DNA of 64,000 nt from the NCBI RefSeq assembly GCF_010974825.1, contig NZ_JAAILA010000002.1, positions 1 through 64,000 of the forward strand. Reading direction: 5' to 3'. Source of the stretch: Aeromonas rivipollensis (GTDB lineage Bacteria; Pseudomonadota; Gammaproteobacteria; Enterobacterales; Aeromonadaceae). The translations under genes and the position numbers were made by a program. Shown piece after piece: positions 63,634 through 64,000 of this stretch. The first letter of the stretch is position 1. The number at the start of each line of letters is the position of its first letter. A model generated the notes under the pieces. It was given only the letters and a program-made list of their open reading frames with translations, was not told the origin of the DNA and ran no database searches.

Positions 63634-64000
63634 ATGATGAATACCAAACTGACCCTGTCAGCCCTGTTTGCTGCCTGCCTGCTCACCACCCCCGTCATGG
63701 CCAAGGAGTGGAAAACCGTGCGCTTCGGTGTGGAGGGCGCCTATCCTCCCTTCTCCTGGACCGATGCGTCGGGGGAGATCAAGGGCTTTGACATCGATCT
63801 CGCCAATGCCCTGTGCCAGCAGATGGCCGTCAAGTGCGAGCTGGTGGCGCAGGATTGGGACGGCATGATCCCGGCCCTGTTGTCGCGCAAATACGACGGG
63901 ATCATCGCCGCCATGTCGATCACCGACGAGCGGCGCAAGAAGGTGGATTTCACCGCGAAATATGCCCATATCCCCAACCGCTTCGTGGCGGCCAAGGGCA
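63634..64000 (+). CDS. Amino-acid ABC transporter substrate-binding protein (partial)
   Basis: The first 122 codons of a periplasmic binding protein; the gene continues beyond the window. Signal peptide about 1-23 (LTLSALFAACLLTTPVMA, then KEWKT). Mature part: VRFGVEGAYPPFSWTDASGE, IKGFDIDLANALCQQMAVKC, ELVAQDWDGMIPALLSRKYD, GIIAAMSITDERRKKVDFTA. This is the SBP_bac_3 pattern of the ArgT/HisJ basic-amino-acid group (the Asp after GFDIDLANALC and the WDGMIPAL region). Two adjacent ATGs at 63634 and 63637 follow TGGAG. The substrate (Arg/Lys/ornithine/His) is an inference. Confidence 0.9.
   Translation, partial: MMNTKLTLSALFAACLLTTPVMAKEWKTVRFGVEGAYPPFSWTDASGEIKGFDIDLANALCQQMAVKCELVAQDWDGMIPALLSRKYDGIIAAMSITDERRKKVDFTAKYAHIPNRFVAAKG

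Overview
The window is one 64 kb stretch of a GC-rich gammaproteobacterial chromosome, and the most likely genus is Aeromonas. This rests on gene content and protein resemblance (enterobacterial-like RluF, GlpT, HdfR/MaoP, YejKLM and ecotin beside a secreted metalloprotease with a C-terminal GlyGly-type sorting tail) and not on a database search. Genes are close-packed, in short operons on both strands, usually closed by strong hairpin terminators. I see no tRNA, rRNA, CRISPR array, insertion sequence or prophage. Long open frames antisense to real genes are common because of the base composition and are not listed as genes.

Layout. 0-9.5 kb: a Wzz-type chain-length protein, a MHYT-GGDEF-EAL signalling protein, an HNH endonuclease-like gene with a TTG start, small proteins, gdhA and rluF. 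9.5-16.2 kb: a LysR regulator facing a deaminase/MFS pair, rsmS, an acyl-CoA thioesterase, a DUF533 protein and a MocR-type regulator. 16.2-20.4 kb: cydABX (cytochrome bd oxidase) and an MFS exporter. 20.8-24.3 kb: dkgB, small enzymes and a second LysR gene. 24.4-32.7 kb: the glycerol / glycerol-3-phosphate regulon glpFK, glpT, glpR, glpD and glpQ in one block with GlpR-like operators. 32.7-36.7 kb: aroF-tyrA behind two TyrR-like boxes, then maoP-hdfR. 36.9-46.3 kb: ecotin and a co-directional run of a TonB-dependent receptor, an exported S9 oligopeptidase, a secreted zinc metalloprotease and two DUF1566 proteins, headed by two Fur-box-like sites. 46.4-49.7 kb: yejML facing yejK. 50.1-55.1 kb: malEFGK. 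55.2-64 kb: ppk2, an alpha/beta hydrolase preceded by a tandem repeat, a MipA/OmpV protein, perM, a TusA-like protein, bepA, a TlpA-like lipoprotein, yfgD, a DUF2069 protein, acpH, and the start of an amino-acid ABC transporter binding protein.

How genes work together. GlpQ releases glycerol-3-phosphate from glycerophosphodiesters, GlpT imports it, GlpF/GlpK import and phosphorylate glycerol, GlpD oxidises glycerol-3-phosphate to DHAP, and GlpR represses the set. MalE/F/G/K form one maltose/maltodextrin ABC importer. AroF feeds and TyrA drains the shikimate route toward tyrosine. The Fur-box-headed locus at 38-46 kb looks like an iron-responsive unit that couples surface proteolysis to TonB-dependent uptake and periplasmic peptide cleavage. 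It is the best candidate here for an undescribed system, with the function inferred only. Other unusual signals are a 60-64 bp tandem repeat built from a gene's own translation-start region (56.1-56.4 kb), a 17 bp GATC-containing tandem repeat (63.5 kb), and a direct-repeat operator between the MocR gene and cydA.
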